Below, piece after piece: positions 20,108 through 32,701 of a stretch of DNA of 64,000 nt. Positions within the stretch are counted from its first letter, which is position 1. Each line of letters starts with the position of its first letter. The notes below the pieces were generated by a model. The model saw nothing but the letters and a program-made list of their open reading frames with translations. It had not been told where the DNA came from and ran no database searches. Source of the stretch: Pseudomonas mangiferae (GTDB lineage Bacteria > Pseudomonadota > Gammaproteobacteria > Pseudomonadales > Pseudomonadaceae); the NCBI RefSeq assembly GCF_007109405.1, contig NZ_VJOY01000019.1:1-64000 (forward strand), in the 5' to 3' direction. A program made the position numbers and the translations under genes.

Positions 20108-20130
20108 GCGCGCGACCCGAGGCCGCGCGC
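20108..20130 (-). other. Intercistronic hairpin after gcvT
   Basis: GCGCGCG (20108-20114) pairs with CGCGCGC (20124-20130) just past the gcvT stop and before lipA. No T run follows, so it is more likely an RNA-stability or processing element than a full terminator. Confidence 0.45.
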
Positions 20131-20136
20131 CGTGGC

Positions 20137-21255
20137 TCAGCCGCGGTAGTAGCGTTGCGGCACGAAGGGGGTCTTGGCCACCTTCATGGGCACGCGCTTG
20201 CCGCGCACCAGGGCCCACACTTCGCTGTCCAGGGCGGCGTGCTCGGCCTTCAGGTAGCCCATGGCCACCGGGGCGCCGAGGCTCGGGCCGAAGCCGCCGC
20301 TGCTCACCGAGCCCACCACCTGGCCGCCGGCGTCGACGATTTCCGCGCCTTCGCGCACCGGGGTGCGTTCCTGGGGCAGCAGGCCGACGCGCTTGCTGGC
20401 CACGCCGTCGCGCTGCTGGGCAAACAGGCGCTCGGCACCGGGGAAGCCGCCGGCCCGGGCGCCGTCGGTGCGGCGCACCTTGGACACGGCCCAGAGCAGG
20501 CTGGCCTCGGCCGGGGTGGTGCGCTCGCTCATGTCGTGGCCGTACAGGCACAGGCCGGCTTCCAGGCGCAGGGAGTCCCGGGCGCCGAGGCCGATGGGCT
20601 CCACTTCCGGCTCGGCCAGCAGGCTGCGGGCCAGGGTTTCCGCGTGTTCCACCGGTACCGAGATCTCGAAGCCGTCCTCGCCGGTGTAGCCGGAGCGGCT
20701 GACGTAGCAGTCCACCCCCAGCAGGCGCACCGCGGCGAATTGCATGAAGGTCATCTTCGCCACTTCCGGCGCCAGGCGCGCCAGCACGCTGGCCGCGGCC
20801 GGGCCCTGCAGGGCCAGCAGCGCCCGGCTGTCGAACAGGCTGACGATTTCGCAGCGCTCGCCGATGTGCCGGCGCAGGTGTGCCAGGTCGGCGTCCTTGC
20901 AGGCGGCGTTGACCACCAGGAACAGGGCGTCGCCGGTGTTGGCCACCATCAGGTCGTCGAGGATGCCGCCCTGCTCGTCGGTGAACAGCGCGTAGCGCTG
21001 CATGCCCACCGGCAGGTCGAGGATGTCCACCGGCACCAGGGTCTCCAGGGCCGCGGCGGCGTCCGGGCCGCGCAGCAGCAGCTGGCCCATGTGGGAGACG
21101 TCAAACAGGCCGGCCTTCTCGCGGGTGTGCAGGTGTTCCTTCATCACGCCCAGCGGGTACTGCACCGGCATGTCGTAGCCGGCGAACGGCACCATGCGCG
21201 CGCCGAGTTCCAGGTGCAGAGCGTGCAGCGGGGTTTTTGCCAGGGTCTCGCTCAT
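20137..21255 (-). CDS. gcvT: Aminomethyltransferase (glycine cleavage T protein)
   Basis: A 372-residue T protein. It releases ammonia from the aminomethyl-lipoyl arm of GcvH and passes the one-carbon unit to tetrahydrofolate. N-terminal [35 protein letters not shown] with the conserved aspartate region, and [16 protein letters not shown] near 195-210 are family motifs; the C-terminal barrel has [14 protein letters not shown]. Length is normal. It lies fifth in the operon after sdaA. The 78-bp gap to sdaA contains a GC-rich hairpin rather than a promoter I can recognise. Confidence 0.96.
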   Translation of the reverse strand: MSETLAKTPLHALHLELGARMVPFAGYDMPVQYPLGVMKEHLHTREKAGLFDVSHMGQLLLRGPDAAAALETLVPVDILDLPVGMQRYALFTDEQGGILDDLMVANTGDALFLVVNAACKDADLAHLRRHIGERCEIVSLFDSRALLALQGPAAASVLARLAPEVAKMTFMQFAAVRLLGVDCYVSRSGYTGEDGFEISVPVEHAETLARSLLAEPEVEPIGLGARDSLRLEAGLCLYGHDMSERTTPAEASLLWAVSKVRRTDGARAGGFPGAERLFAQQRDGVASKRVGLLPQERTPVREGAEIVDAGGQVVGSVSSGGFGPSLGAPVAMGYLKAEHAALDSEVWALVRGKRVPMKVAKTPFVPQRYYRG

Positions 21256-21312
21256 GGGAATCTCCTTGGAGGGCGCCGCCTGGGGCGGGCCCGGGTTGAG
21301 TTGGAGTAGCGA

Positions 21313-21329
21313 CCGCGCCCGGGGCGCGG
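21313..21329 (-). other. Intercistronic hairpin after sdaA
   Basis: CCGCGCC, loop CGG, GGCGCGG forms a perfect 7-bp GC stem a few bases past the sdaA stop. Outer bases GAC/GTC can extend it with a bulge. No T run. Confidence 0.45.
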
Positions 21330-21333
21330 CCGG

Positions 21334-22710
<1,377 letters not shown>

Positions 22711-22722
22711 AGGGCCTCGTTG

Positions 22723-22747
22723 GCCGGCGGCGGAGCGCACCGCCGGC
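22723..22747 (-). other. Intercistronic hairpin after glyA
   Basis: GCCGGCGG (22723-22730) and CCGCCGGC (22740-22747) form a perfect 8-bp stem with a 9-base loop, 10 bp past the glyA stop and just before the sdaA start. No T run. Confidence 0.5.
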
Positions 22748-22756
22748 TCGGGTGGG

Positions 22757-24010
22757 TCAGTCGGCGTAGACCGGGTAGGTCCGGCAGAGATCGGCGACCT
22801 GGCCGCGGACCCGTTCGATGACCGCCGGGTTGCCCAGGTCGTCGAGGATGTCGCAGATCCAGCCGGCCAGTTCGCGGCATTCGCGCTCGCGGAAGCCGCG
22901 GGTGGTCACCGCCGGGGTGCCGATGCGGATGCCGGAGGTGACGAAGGGCGACTGCGGGTCGTTGGGCACGGCGTTCTTGTTCACCGTGATATGGGCGCGG
23001 CCGAGGGCGGCGTCGGCGTCCTTCCCGGTCAGGCCCTGGCGGATCAGGCTGAGCAGGAACAGGTGGTTGTCGGTGCCGCCGGAGACCACCTCGTAGCCCC
23101 GCTCGACGAACACCTCGGCCATGGCTCGGGCGTTGTCGATCACCTGCTTCTGGTAAGCCTTGAAGCCGGGCTCCTGGGCTTCCTTGAAGCACACTGCCTT
23201 GGCGGCGATCACGTGCATCAGCGGGCCGCCCTGGGCACCGGGGAAGACTGCGGAGTTGAGCTTCTTCTCCAGCTCCTCGTTCTTCTTCGCCAGGATCAGG
23301 CCGCCGCGGGGGCCGCGCAGGGTCTTGTGGGTGGTGGTGGTGACCACGTCGGCGTAGGGCACCGGGTTCGGATACAGCCCGGCGGCCACCAGGCCGGCGA
23401 CGTGGGCCATGTCGACGAACAGGTAGGCGCCCACCTTGTCGGCGATGGCACGGAAGCGCGGGAAGTCCAGCACCCGGGAATAGGCGGAGAAGCCGGCGAC
23501 GATCATCTTCGGCTTGTGCTCCACGGCCAGGCGTTCCACCTCGTCGTAGTCGATCAGGCCGTTCTCGTCGATGCCGTACTGCACCGCGTTGTACAGCTTG
23601 CCCGAGGCGCTGACCTTGGCGCCGTGGGTCAGGTGACCGCCGTGGGCCAGGCTCATGCCGAGCAGGGTGTCGCCGGCATTCAGCAGCGCCAGGTAGACCT
23701 CGGCGTTGGCCGACGATCCGGAATGGGGCTGGACGTTGGCGTAGTCGGCGCCGAACAGCTGCTTGGCGCGGTCGATGGCCAGTTGCTCCACCTTGTCCAC
23801 GTGCTCGCAGCCGCCGTAGTAGCGCTTGCCCGGGTAGCCTTCGGCGTACTTGTTGGTCAGGCCGGTGCCCTGGGCCTGCATCACCCGGGGGCTGGCGTAG
23901 TTTTCCGAAGCGATCAGCTCGATGTGGTCTTCCTGGCGGTGGTCTTCGGCCTGGATCGCGGCCAGCAGGGCGTCGTCGTATCCGGCGAGTCGGTCTTGTT
24001 TACTGAACAT
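22757..24010 (-). CDS. glyA: Serine hydroxymethyltransferase (operon copy)
   Basis: A 417-residue SHMT, a PLP enzyme that makes serine from glycine and methylene-tetrahydrofolate here. The PLP lysine is in [16 protein letters not shown] (near residue 229); [15 protein letters not shown] and [15 protein letters not shown] are family signatures. Within this operon it uses the methylene-THF formed by the cleavage system, so two glycines become one serine. P. aeruginosa has several glyA genes; this corresponds in context to glyA2. Start at 24010 by homology; an upstream in-frame ATG adds 27 unrelated residues. Confidence 0.96.
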   Translation of the reverse strand: MFSKQDRLAGYDDALLAAIQAEDHRQEDHIELIASENYASPRVMQAQGTGLTNKYAEGYPGKRYYGGCEHVDKVEQLAIDRAKQLFGADYANVQPHSGSSANAEVYLALLNAGDTLLGMSLAHGGHLTHGAKVSASGKLYNAVQYGIDENGLIDYDEVERLAVEHKPKMIVAGFSAYSRVLDFPRFRAIADKVGAYLFVDMAHVAGLVAAGLYPNPVPYADVVTTTTHKTLRGPRGGLILAKKNEELEKKLNSAVFPGAQGGPLMHVIAAKAVCFKEAQEPGFKAYQKQVIDNARAMAEVFVERGYEVVSGGTDNHLFLLSLIRQGLTGKDADAALGRAHITVNKNAVPNDPQSPFVTSGIRIGTPAVTTRGFRERECRELAGWICDILDDLGNPAVIERVRGQVADLCRTYPVYAD

Positions 24011-24040
24011 GGCAAGGCTCCGGCCATTCTTCTTGTGGTT

Positions 24041-24106
24041 CGCCGGGCGGGCCCGGCGATCGGGGAAACGCGACGGCTCGGGCCCGCGCATCCGGCGCGG
24101 GCCCGA
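24041..24106 (-). other. Tandem hairpins in the gcvP-glyA spacer
   Basis: Two GC-only hairpins fill the 103-bp spacer: TCGGGCCCGCGC (24078-24089) pairs perfectly with GCGCGGGCCCGA (24095-24106), and CGCCGGGC (24041-24048) pairs with GCCCGGCG (24051-24058). The first starts 8 bp past the gcvP stop. Neither has a T run. They may lower glyA expression relative to gcvP or protect mRNA ends. Confidence 0.6.
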
Positions 24107-24113
24107 TACCGGG

Positions 24114-26975
<2,862 letters not shown>

Positions 26976-26985
26976 GGCGAAGTCC

Positions 26986-27369
26986 TCAGGCGTCGGCGGT
27001 GGCCTTGAGCAGGCGGTCGTAGGCGTCCTGGTCCAGCAGCGTCGCCAGCTCGTTCGTGTCCGCCGGGATGAAGCGGAAGAACCAGCCTTCACCCAGGGGG
27101 TCCTCATTGACCCGCTCGGGGCTGTCGTTGAGGCCTTCGTTGATCGCGATCACCTCGCCGGTGAGCGGCATGTACACGCTGCTGGCGGCCTTTACCGATT
27201 CGACGGTGGAGGCGTCGGAGCCTTTCTCGTAGCGCTGCAGGTCCGGCAGTTGCACATAGACCACGTCACCCAGTGCGTCCTGGGCATAGGCGGTGATACC
27301 TACGGTGATGCTGCCGTCGGCTTCAACGCGCAGCCATTCGTGATCTTCAGTGAAACGCAACTCGCTCAT
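26986..27369 (-). CDS. gcvH: Glycine cleavage H protein
   Basis: A 127-residue lipoyl carrier that shuttles the aminomethyl group between GcvP, GcvT and the L protein. It begins [19 protein letters not shown]; the lipoylated residue is Lys60 in [28 protein letters not shown] is the conserved C-terminal half. It is the first gene of the six-gene operon and the sigma54-type promoter lies 68 bp upstream. In P. aeruginosa the equivalent gcvH2 operon is switched on by GcsR when glycine is present. Confidence 0.96.
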   Translation of the reverse strand: MSELRFTEDHEWLRVEADGSITVGITAYAQDALGDVVYVQLPDLQRYEKGSDASTVESVKAASSVYMPLTGEVIAINEGLNDSPERVNEDPLGEGWFFRFIPADTNELATLLDQDAYDRLLKATADA

Positions 27370-27727
27370 GGACTTTCCTCGGGAGCAGGGGACATGTAGG
27401 CGCAGTGGAGATCGCGCGCTAAGGGCAGGAATCTCTTAGCAATAATGTGGCCAAATAAAAAATCCATTAAAAATCAAACACATATCGAAATATCAGAGTG
27501 ACTTCTTCTTCATTTGGAATGAAATCAATACAGGCGACGTGAGCCGGAGCGAAGAGATATGAGGCGAACCTGCGAAAAGAGGCCGCTTAGATAGGTTCGT
27601 AGCGAATTCGATACGATGTATCGATATCGAAACGGCCTGCATGCGTTCGCGCGTTCTTCACTTCCATCCCAACTCTGTGCGGAGCGCTATCTGACCGAGG
27701 AACGCCTGCTTTCTAGGCCAGGTGCTT
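27370..27727. other. AT-rich gene-free spacer upstream of gcvH and downstream of the MATE gene
   Basis: No gene is seen in 358 bp. The stretch is clearly more AT-rich than the gcv genes. It holds the sigma54-type promoter (27438-27453), an IHF-like sequence AATCAA-N4-ATA at 27472-27484 (one mismatch to the usual core), and a perfect inverted repeat CGATAC-GAT-GTATCG at 27609-27623. I could not find TyrR/GcsR-type half sites (TGTAA or its complement paired at the proper spacing). Confidence 0.6.
27438..27453 (-). promoter_or_regulatory. Sigma54-dependent promoter of the gcvH operon
   Basis: On the minus strand TGGCCAC-N4-TTGCT has the invariant GG and GC at the -24 and -12 positions with exact spacing. 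It lies 68 bp upstream of the gcvH start. The known regulator of this operon in P. aeruginosa, GcsR, is a sigma54 activator, and a gcsR gene is in this window at 34956-36491. Confidence 0.8.
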
Positions 27728-29149
27728 TCATCCCGGAACGTCTTCGATGCCGACCCGACTGACCGTCCCTGGTCGATCCGGATGGGTCAGCCGATTGACG
27801 ATCATCTGGAGACTCAGGTACATCGCGAAGGTGGCCGCTGCCAGGCCGATGGCCAGGCCGGCCCAGATGTAGCGTGGCCCCAGCGCCAGATGGATGCCGA
27901 GGATATAAGCGGCTGGAATCGCGATGAGCCAGTAGAAGACGGCGACCAGCGTCAACGAGGTTTTCAGTGCCTTGAGGCCCCTTAAGGCGCCCAGCAGGAT
28001 GTTCTGCGCCCCGTCGAACAGCAGGAACCACACCGCGACGGCCAGCAGGCTGGCCACGGTGCTCTTGAGCAATACGCTGTCGGCCGTGCCGGACCTGACG
28101 AACAGACTGGCGATTTCGGTGGGGAAGAGCAGAAACAGGGGGGCGAAGAATAAGGACGCGACCGCGCCACAGCTCAGGCCGATCAGCACCACCTGCTTGA
28201 CGTCCGCAATGCGTCCGGCTCCCACCAGGTGGCCGACCCGGTAAGAGGTGGCGCTCGACAGGCTGATGGGCGCGACGAAGGCGATCAGCACCGCCTGCAT
28301 GGCCACATGGTGCGCGGCCTGCACCACGACCCCGAAGTGCCCCATCATCAGCGCCGCGCAGGTGAACAGGCTCAGTTCGATGGCGAATGACAGGCCTACT
28401 GGAATCCCGAATTTGATCGCCTGGCGCAGGATGTCCCAGTCGATGTCGAGGATACCCTCGAATATCCGATAGCTGCGGTAGCGCGGGGCGGTGGCGATGT
28501 ATCCGGCCAATGACAGCGCCATCAGCAGAGAAACGCTGGCGGTGACCGCGCCGATGCCGCTCAGGCCCAGGTACGGAATGCCGAACCACTGGTTGATGAT
28601 CACCAGGTTGAGGGCCAGGTTCAGCACCGCCGCGGCCATGCTGATGACCATGACCGGCTTGGTGTCACCCAAAGCGCTGACGAAATTGCGCAAGGCCATG
28701 AACACCAGGTAGCCCGGCAGTGCGAAGGCGACCGCGCGGGTGAAGGCGATGAAGGCATCAATGCTTTGCGGTGGCTGGCCGAGACTGCGCAGCAGCGGGG
28801 CGGCCAGCCATAGTGCCGATATGCCCAGTGCCGAGAGCGCCAGGGCTATGAGCATGCCGCTCTGGCATGAACGCCGGACCCGGGCGGTATCCCTGGAGCC
28901 ATGGGCGATGGCGATCAGCGTGCCGATGCCCGAGATGACCCCGGAAAAGGAAAAGGTCAGGAACGAATAGATCGAGGCGCCCACGCCGCCGCCTGCCAGG
29001 GCTTCTGCGCCCAGCCGTCCCATCATGTAGGTGTCGGTGAAGACCATGACCACCTTGGACAGTTGGGCGGCCATCAGCGGTCCGGCCATGGCGAGCAGGA
29101 TCATCAATTCGCCCATGACGCTGCTGTTCGAGCTTCTTTGTTCAAGCAT
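27728..29149 (-). CDS. MATE-family multidrug/metabolite exporter
   Basis: A 473-residue inner-membrane antiporter with about twelve hydrophobic helices in two similar halves, for example MILLAMAGPLMAAQLSKVVM near the N-terminus and FGIPVGLSFAIELSLFTCAA at the start of the second half. The MATE signature region ALRNFVSALGDTKPVM follows helix 5. It is close to NorM-type exporters driven by sodium or proton gradients. The start at 29149 is preferred because GGAGG lies 7 bases ahead; the frame is open further upstream. It is divergent from the seven-gene deazapurine operon, with 565 bp between, so the obvious role is to export that pathway's nucleoside and give self-protection. This is inferred from position only. 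Confidence 0.88.
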   Translation of the reverse strand: MLEQRSSNSSVMGELMILLAMAGPLMAAQLSKVVMVFTDTYMMGRLGAEALAGGGVGASIYSFLTFSFSGVISGIGTLIAIAHGSRDTARVRRSCQSGMLIALALSALGISALWLAAPLLRSLGQPPQSIDAFIAFTRAVAFALPGYLVFMALRNFVSALGDTKPVMVISMAAAVLNLALNLVIINQWFGIPYLGLSGIGAVTASVSLLMALSLAGYIATAPRYRSYRIFEGILDIDWDILRQAIKFGIPVGLSFAIELSLFTCAALMMGHFGVVVQAAHHVAMQAVLIAFVAPISLSSATSYRVGHLVGAGRIADVKQVVLIGLSCGAVASLFFAPLFLLFPTEIASLFVRSGTADSVLLKSTVASLLAVAVWFLLFDGAQNILLGALRGLKALKTSLTLVAVFYWLIAIPAAYILGIHLALGPRYIWAGLAIGLAAATFAMYLSLQMIVNRLTHPDRPGTVSRVGIEDVPG

Positions 29150-29714
29150 GCAGTGGCCTCCAATGCCGGGTAACGCCGTCCATCGACGCTGCAATCGAAT
29201 GTGGATCTGATGAGAGCGGGCCACTTTAACAGCTTTCGCGCGGACGCTTTTCTGTCCCAAAACTGGTAGTGGCGCGGCTCTTAATAAAATGATATTGCAA
29301 GGCGTTTTTATTTCTTATGGTTATAAAATGAATAGCAAGGCGCGTTAATTGATCTTTCGCAGCATTAAATGGTTGAACTAGGTTGTCGTGCCGAAAGAGT
29401 GTGGATGTCTCGCCGTAGAACACACGCGAATAAAGGCGATGCTTTTTAAGGAAGCGCTCTATTCACGGGAAACGTGTTGGGTTTCTTGTCCAGAAGTTGC
29501 CGTCAGATATGCGTGTTAGTCGCGAGGCAGTGATTAAGGTTTATTGAAGAATTTTCCGTCGAGGTGAGTGGATTCTTTCTCGGCGATTATCGATTGATGT
29601 GTAGTTCCCCTGGACGTTCCATGGCAGACAGTTCGTAGAAGTTTGCCTGCAAAATTATATCGGTATACATCGCTTCAATTGGCAGGACGCCCCGTGTGAC
29701 GAGAGGGAGTTGAT
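29150..29714. promoter_or_regulatory. Divergent regulatory spacer between the MATE gene and the queE-like operon
   Basis: This 565-bp spacer has no convincing gene and is the most AT-rich part of the window. It contains an imperfect direct repeat, ATAAAATGA-N4-GCAAGGCG at 29284-29304 and ATAAAATGA-N3-GCAAGGCG at 29323-29342, starts 39 bp apart. A weak sigma70-like pair TTTGCC-N16-TATACA at 29642-29669 could serve the operon on the plus strand. No regulator gene belongs to the island, so control must come from elsewhere. Confidence 0.45.
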
Positions 29715-30404
29715 ATGTTTGGTGAAAACCCCATACGAAAGAAGGCACCTGACATCGAGGCGCTTTGGGTCGAGGAAGTATTCAGGACATTGCAGGGAGA
29801 GGGGCCCTTCTCGGGCGTGCCTTCCACCTTCGTCAGGTTGTCGGGATGCAACCTGCGTTGCTATTGGTGCGATACGCAATTCGAGTCGTTTCGCTGGTCA
29901 CTGACGCCGCAGGCGATCGTCGAGAAGGTGCGCAGCCTCGAAACCCCGGTTCCAGAGCTGATCGTGCTGACCGGTGGCGAACCCTTTCGCCAGAACATCG
30001 CGCCCCTGATACGGCTGTTCATCGCCGAAGGGTTCAAGGTTCAGGTCGAAACCAACGGCACGATCTATCAGGCCATCCCCACGGGGCAGGACGTCACCGT
30101 GGTGTGCAGCCCGAAGACGCCAGTACTGGACCTGCGCATGATCGAGATCATCACGCATTACAAATATGTACTGGCACATGACGAAGTCGATCCGCGCGAC
30201 GGCCTGCCGGGTTGCTCGACGCAGCGGGCCGGGAAGAAAGCCCGTCTGTTCCGTCCTCCCCCGGGCAAGCCTGTCTATGTGATGCCGCGCGATGATTATG
30301 ACGAGCAACGCAACCAGGACAATCTCAAGGCCTGTGTCGAAGTGGCAACTCAGCAGGGTTATACGTTGAACCTGCAGTTGCACAAACTTCTGAATCTTCC
30401 ATAA
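29715..30404 (+). CDS. queE: 7-carboxy-7-deazaguanine synthase (QueE-like radical SAM enzyme)
   Basis: A 229-residue radical SAM protein. The iron-sulfur motif is SGCNLRCYWCDT with Cys45, Cys49 and Cys52 (CX3CX2C, as in most radical SAM enzymes); LTGGEP (85-90) is the SAM-binding stretch and FRTLQGEGPFSGVPSTFVRL (in part QGEGPFSG) is the QueE opening. It ring-contracts 6-carboxy-tetrahydropterin to CDG. ATG at 29715 has GGGAG in front. It is the first gene of the operon, with folE and queD following, which together make CDG from GTP. Codon and base composition are less GC-rich than flanking genes. A housekeeping QueE for queuosine is expected elsewhere, so this looks like a specialised copy. 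Confidence 0.9.
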   Translation: MFGENPIRKKAPDIEALWVEEVFRTLQGEGPFSGVPSTFVRLSGCNLRCYWCDTQFESFRWSLTPQAIVEKVRSLETPVPELIVLTGGEPFRQNIAPLIRLFIAEGFKVQVETNGTIYQAIPTGQDVTVVCSPKTPVLDLRMIEIITHYKYVLAHDEVDPRDGLPGCSTQRAGKKARLFRPPPGKPVYVMPRDDYDEQRNQDNLKACVEVATQQGYTLNLQLHKLLNLP

Positions 30405-30414
30405 GGATATGACT

Positions 30415-31023
30415 ATGCAGAATGATCAAGAACATTCCCATGCCAAAGCACGGCAAGCGGTGATCGATATTCTCGACTATCTGGGTGAGGACACCAGCCG
30501 GCAGGGACTTCAGGAAACGCCGGAGCGCTTCCTGAAGTCCATGGTCGCGCAGACGGTGGGATATTCCCAGGACCCTTACCGCGTGCTGGAGAAGTTCTTC
30601 GAAGAGGTGGCGGGTTATAAGAACCTGATCATGTTGCAGAACATCCACTTCGAGTCGATGTGCGAGCACCATCTGGCGCCGATCGTGGGCAACGCGACCG
30701 TCGGCTATATCCCCAATGGCCGGGTCGTGGGCCTGTCCAAGCTGGCGCGGGTGGTGGACATCTTCGCCAAGCGCCTGCAGATCCAGGAGCGGCTGACCTC
30801 GCAGATCGGCCTGGCCCTCGATGAAGTGCTGCTGCCCAAGGGGGTGGGGGTGATCATTCGCGCCAAGCACAACTGCCTGTGCACCCGCGGCGCCTACAAG
30901 CCCAACGCCAACATGACCACGACCTACTTCTCAGGCGTGCTGGATACCGATTCGGTCAAGCGGGGCGAGTTCTACACCGCAGCTGCATTGCCGTGGGGCA
31001 ATGGTGTCCACCACTCTCAGTAA
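30415..31023 (+). CDS. folE: GTP cyclohydrolase I (cluster copy)
   Basis: A 202-residue FolE. It opens GTP to 7,8-dihydroneopterin triphosphate, the entry reaction for both folate and deazaguanine synthesis. Zinc ligands are Cys83 and His86 in SMCEHHLAPI and Cys154 in KHNCLCTRGAYK; GLQETPERFLKSM and GRVVGLSKLARVVD are family motifs. The ATG at 30415 is preferred over the one at 30409 because AAGGA lies 7 bases before the former and only 1 before the latter. It is 10 bp after queE. A cluster-borne FolE would raise precursor flow independently of folate control. Confidence 0.92.
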   Translation: MQNDQEHSHAKARQAVIDILDYLGEDTSRQGLQETPERFLKSMVAQTVGYSQDPYRVLEKFFEEVAGYKNLIMLQNIHFESMCEHHLAPIVGNATVGYIPNGRVVGLSKLARVVDIFAKRLQIQERLTSQIGLALDEVLLPKGVGVIIRAKHNCLCTRGAYKPNANMTTTYFSGVLDTDSVKRGEFYTAAALPWGNGVHHSQ

Positions 31024-31035
31024 GGGAAGACTGTC

Positions 31036-31563
31036 ATGTTCAAGATCGACCGGAAGATTGAAATCGACGCGGGTCACCGGATCCGCTCCCATGGCTCCAA
31101 GTGCCGCAACCTCCACGGTCATCGCTATACAGTGCACATGACCCTCAGCGCTGACGAACTCGCCACCCAGGGTTCCGAGACGGGCATGGTGCTGGACTTC
31201 AGCTTTGCCAAGGAGGCGATGGTGCAATGCATCGATGAGCTGTGCGATCACGCCCTGATCGTCGATGCCGAAGACGAGTACCTGTTGCAGGTCCTGGATA
31301 TCCGCGGTTCTGCCCGCGATGTGCTGATCTCAGGCGTTGCGCTTCCGTTGACCAACGCCGAAGGGATGAAAATCTACCTGGTGCCGTTCTCGCCCACCGC
31401 GGAAGCGCTGGCCAAGCACTGGTACGAACTGCTCAGCGAGAAGGTCGCCACCCTGGGGCATGGGGCCGCGCAGGTCCGCGTGGATGCGATTCGCGTGTAT
31501 GAAACGCCCAATTGCTGGGCCGAGTATCCCGCCGGCAACGTGAGGGGCGTGCAGCATGTTTAG
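31036..31563 (+). CDS. queD: 6-carboxy-tetrahydropterin synthase (QueD-like)
   Basis: A 175-residue member of the 6-pyruvoyl-tetrahydropterin synthase family. Zinc is bound by His14, His27 and His29 (AGHRI and NLHGHRY); the catalytic cysteine is Cys23 in GSKCRNLHGH, with Asp71 and His72 in CDHALI completing the triad, and Glu156 in VYETPNCW holds the pterin. The CxxxHGH layout is that of QueD, not of sepiapterin-type enzymes. It is longer than E. coli QueD (about 120 residues), with an insertion around residues 80-125. The product is the QueE substrate. Its last codons overlap the next gene by 8 bp. Confidence 0.9.
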   Translation: MFKIDRKIEIDAGHRIRSHGSKCRNLHGHRYTVHMTLSADELATQGSETGMVLDFSFAKEAMVQCIDELCDHALIVDAEDEYLLQVLDIRGSARDVLISGVALPLTNAEGMKIYLVPFSPTAEALAKHWYELLSEKVATLGHGAAQVRVDAIRVYETPNCWAEYPAGNVRGVQHV

Positions 31564-32701
31564 AAAAGGCTACGTGTTCGATGACGTGCTGCTGGTGCCC
31601 AAGAAGACCCACCTGGGCAGTCGCAAGGAAGCCGATATCGGCGTCGAGCTCAAGGGCATCGGCCGCCTGAGCGTACCGATCATCTCGGCCAACACCCAAT
31701 GGTGCACCGAGGATCGCATGGCCCTGGAGATGGCCCGGATGGGCGGGCTGGGGATCGTCCACCGCATGTGCAGCGTGGAAGACCAGGCAGCCTTCGTCCA
31801 TGCGGTCAAGAGCGCGCCTGTCACCCAGCGCGAAGCCGATTTCGCGCCGACCCTGGATGCTCAAGGCCGGCTCAAGGTCGGAGGCTCGATCGGCATCGTC
31901 GATGACTACCTGCAGCGAGCCGCCGGGTTGGCCGCCTGCGATGTGGACTTCCTGACCGTGGATATCGCCCATGGTCATTCCACTCACGCCATTGCGGCGA
32001 TCGCCCGCGTCAAGGAGCGCCTGGGCGACATCCCGATCGTCGCGGGCAACGTGGCCACGCCCGAGGGCGTACTGGACCTGGCGGAGGCCGGCGCCAGCGT
32101 GATCAAGGTGGGTATCGGCCCCGGCAGTGTCTGTACCACGCGCTCGGTCACCGGCGCGGGCGTGCCGCAGCTCACCGCCATCCTCGAATGCGCCGAGGCG
32201 GCCAGGGAAGCCGGCGTGAGTCTGATCGCCGACGGCGGCATTCGCAGCTCCGGGGATATCGTCAAGGCCCTGGCCGCTGGCGCCCATGCGGTGATGCTCG
32301 GACGCATGCTGGCCGGCACCGACGAGAGCGCCGCCCAGTTGCTGGAAGTGTCCGGCAAGCACTACAAGCTGACCCGGGGCTTCGTCACCTTCGGGACCGG
32401 CCTCGAACTCAAGCGCTTGCAGGGCCAGAAGATCACCGAGGAGCAATTGCTGCGCTACGTGCCCGAGGGCATCGAGGCCTGCTTCGAACATGTCGGCCCC
32501 TTGCGTGCCTACCTGTATCAACTGATCGGTGGCATTCAGTCGGGTTTCAGCTATTGCGGCGCGAGCGATTACCCGCAGCTGCTGGAGCGGCATGAGTTCA
32601 TCGAGGTGTCGGTGCAGACCAGCCAGGAAAGCCGTCCGCACGCATTGGACATAGGCAGGCACCCCATCGACTACAAGGCCGAGGCGCTCAGCCATGATTA
32701 A
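31556..32701 (+). CDS. IMPDH/GMP-reductase family oxidoreductase without CBS domains
   Basis: A 381-residue TIM-barrel enzyme. The catalytic cysteine loop is [20 protein letters not shown] with Cys193; DIAHGHS (136-142), [11 protein letters not shown] (225-235) and MLGRMLAG (247-254) bind nucleotide and phosphate. [13 protein letters not shown] runs straight into the barrel, so the CBS pair of ordinary IMP dehydrogenase is absent, as in GMP reductase. The C-terminal part ([19 protein letters not shown]) is nonetheless IMPDH-like. Streptomyces toyocamycin and tubercidin clusters encode GMP-reductase homologues; by analogy this one would remove the 2-amino group of a CDG ribonucleotide. Reaction inferred, family certain. 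It overlaps both neighbours by 8 bp. Confidence 0.85.
   Translation: MFRKGYVFDDVLLVPKKTHLGSRKEADIGVELKGIGRLSVPIISANTQWCTEDRMALEMARMGGLGIVHRMCSVEDQAAFVHAVKSAPVTQREADFAPTLDAQGRLKVGGSIGIVDDYLQRAAGLAACDVDFLTVDIAHGHSTHAIAAIARVKERLGDIPIVAGNVATPEGVLDLAEAGASVIKVGIGPGSVCTTRSVTGAGVPQLTAILECAEAAREAGVSLIADGGIRSSGDIVKALAAGAHAVMLGRMLAGTDESAAQLLEVSGKHYKLTRGFVTFGTGLELKRLQGQKITEEQLLRYVPEGIEACFEHVGPLRAYLYQLIGGIQSGFSYCGASDYPQLLERHEFIEVSVQTSQESRPHALDIGRHPIDYKAEALSHD

Noticed and set aside
27370-27470. Glycine riboswitch before gcvH
   Set aside because: The 68-bp leader is too short for one aptamer, and the operon has a sigma54 promoter, consistent with GcsR control.
29226-29423. 65-codon frame on the minus strand in the island spacer
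   Set aside because: No ribosome site or similarity; it covers the direct repeats and looks like chance in AT-rich DNA.
29640-29714. preQ1-type riboswitch before the queE-like gene
   Set aside because: I could not draw the small H-type pseudoknot or its conserved core from this leader; a covariance-model search would be needed.
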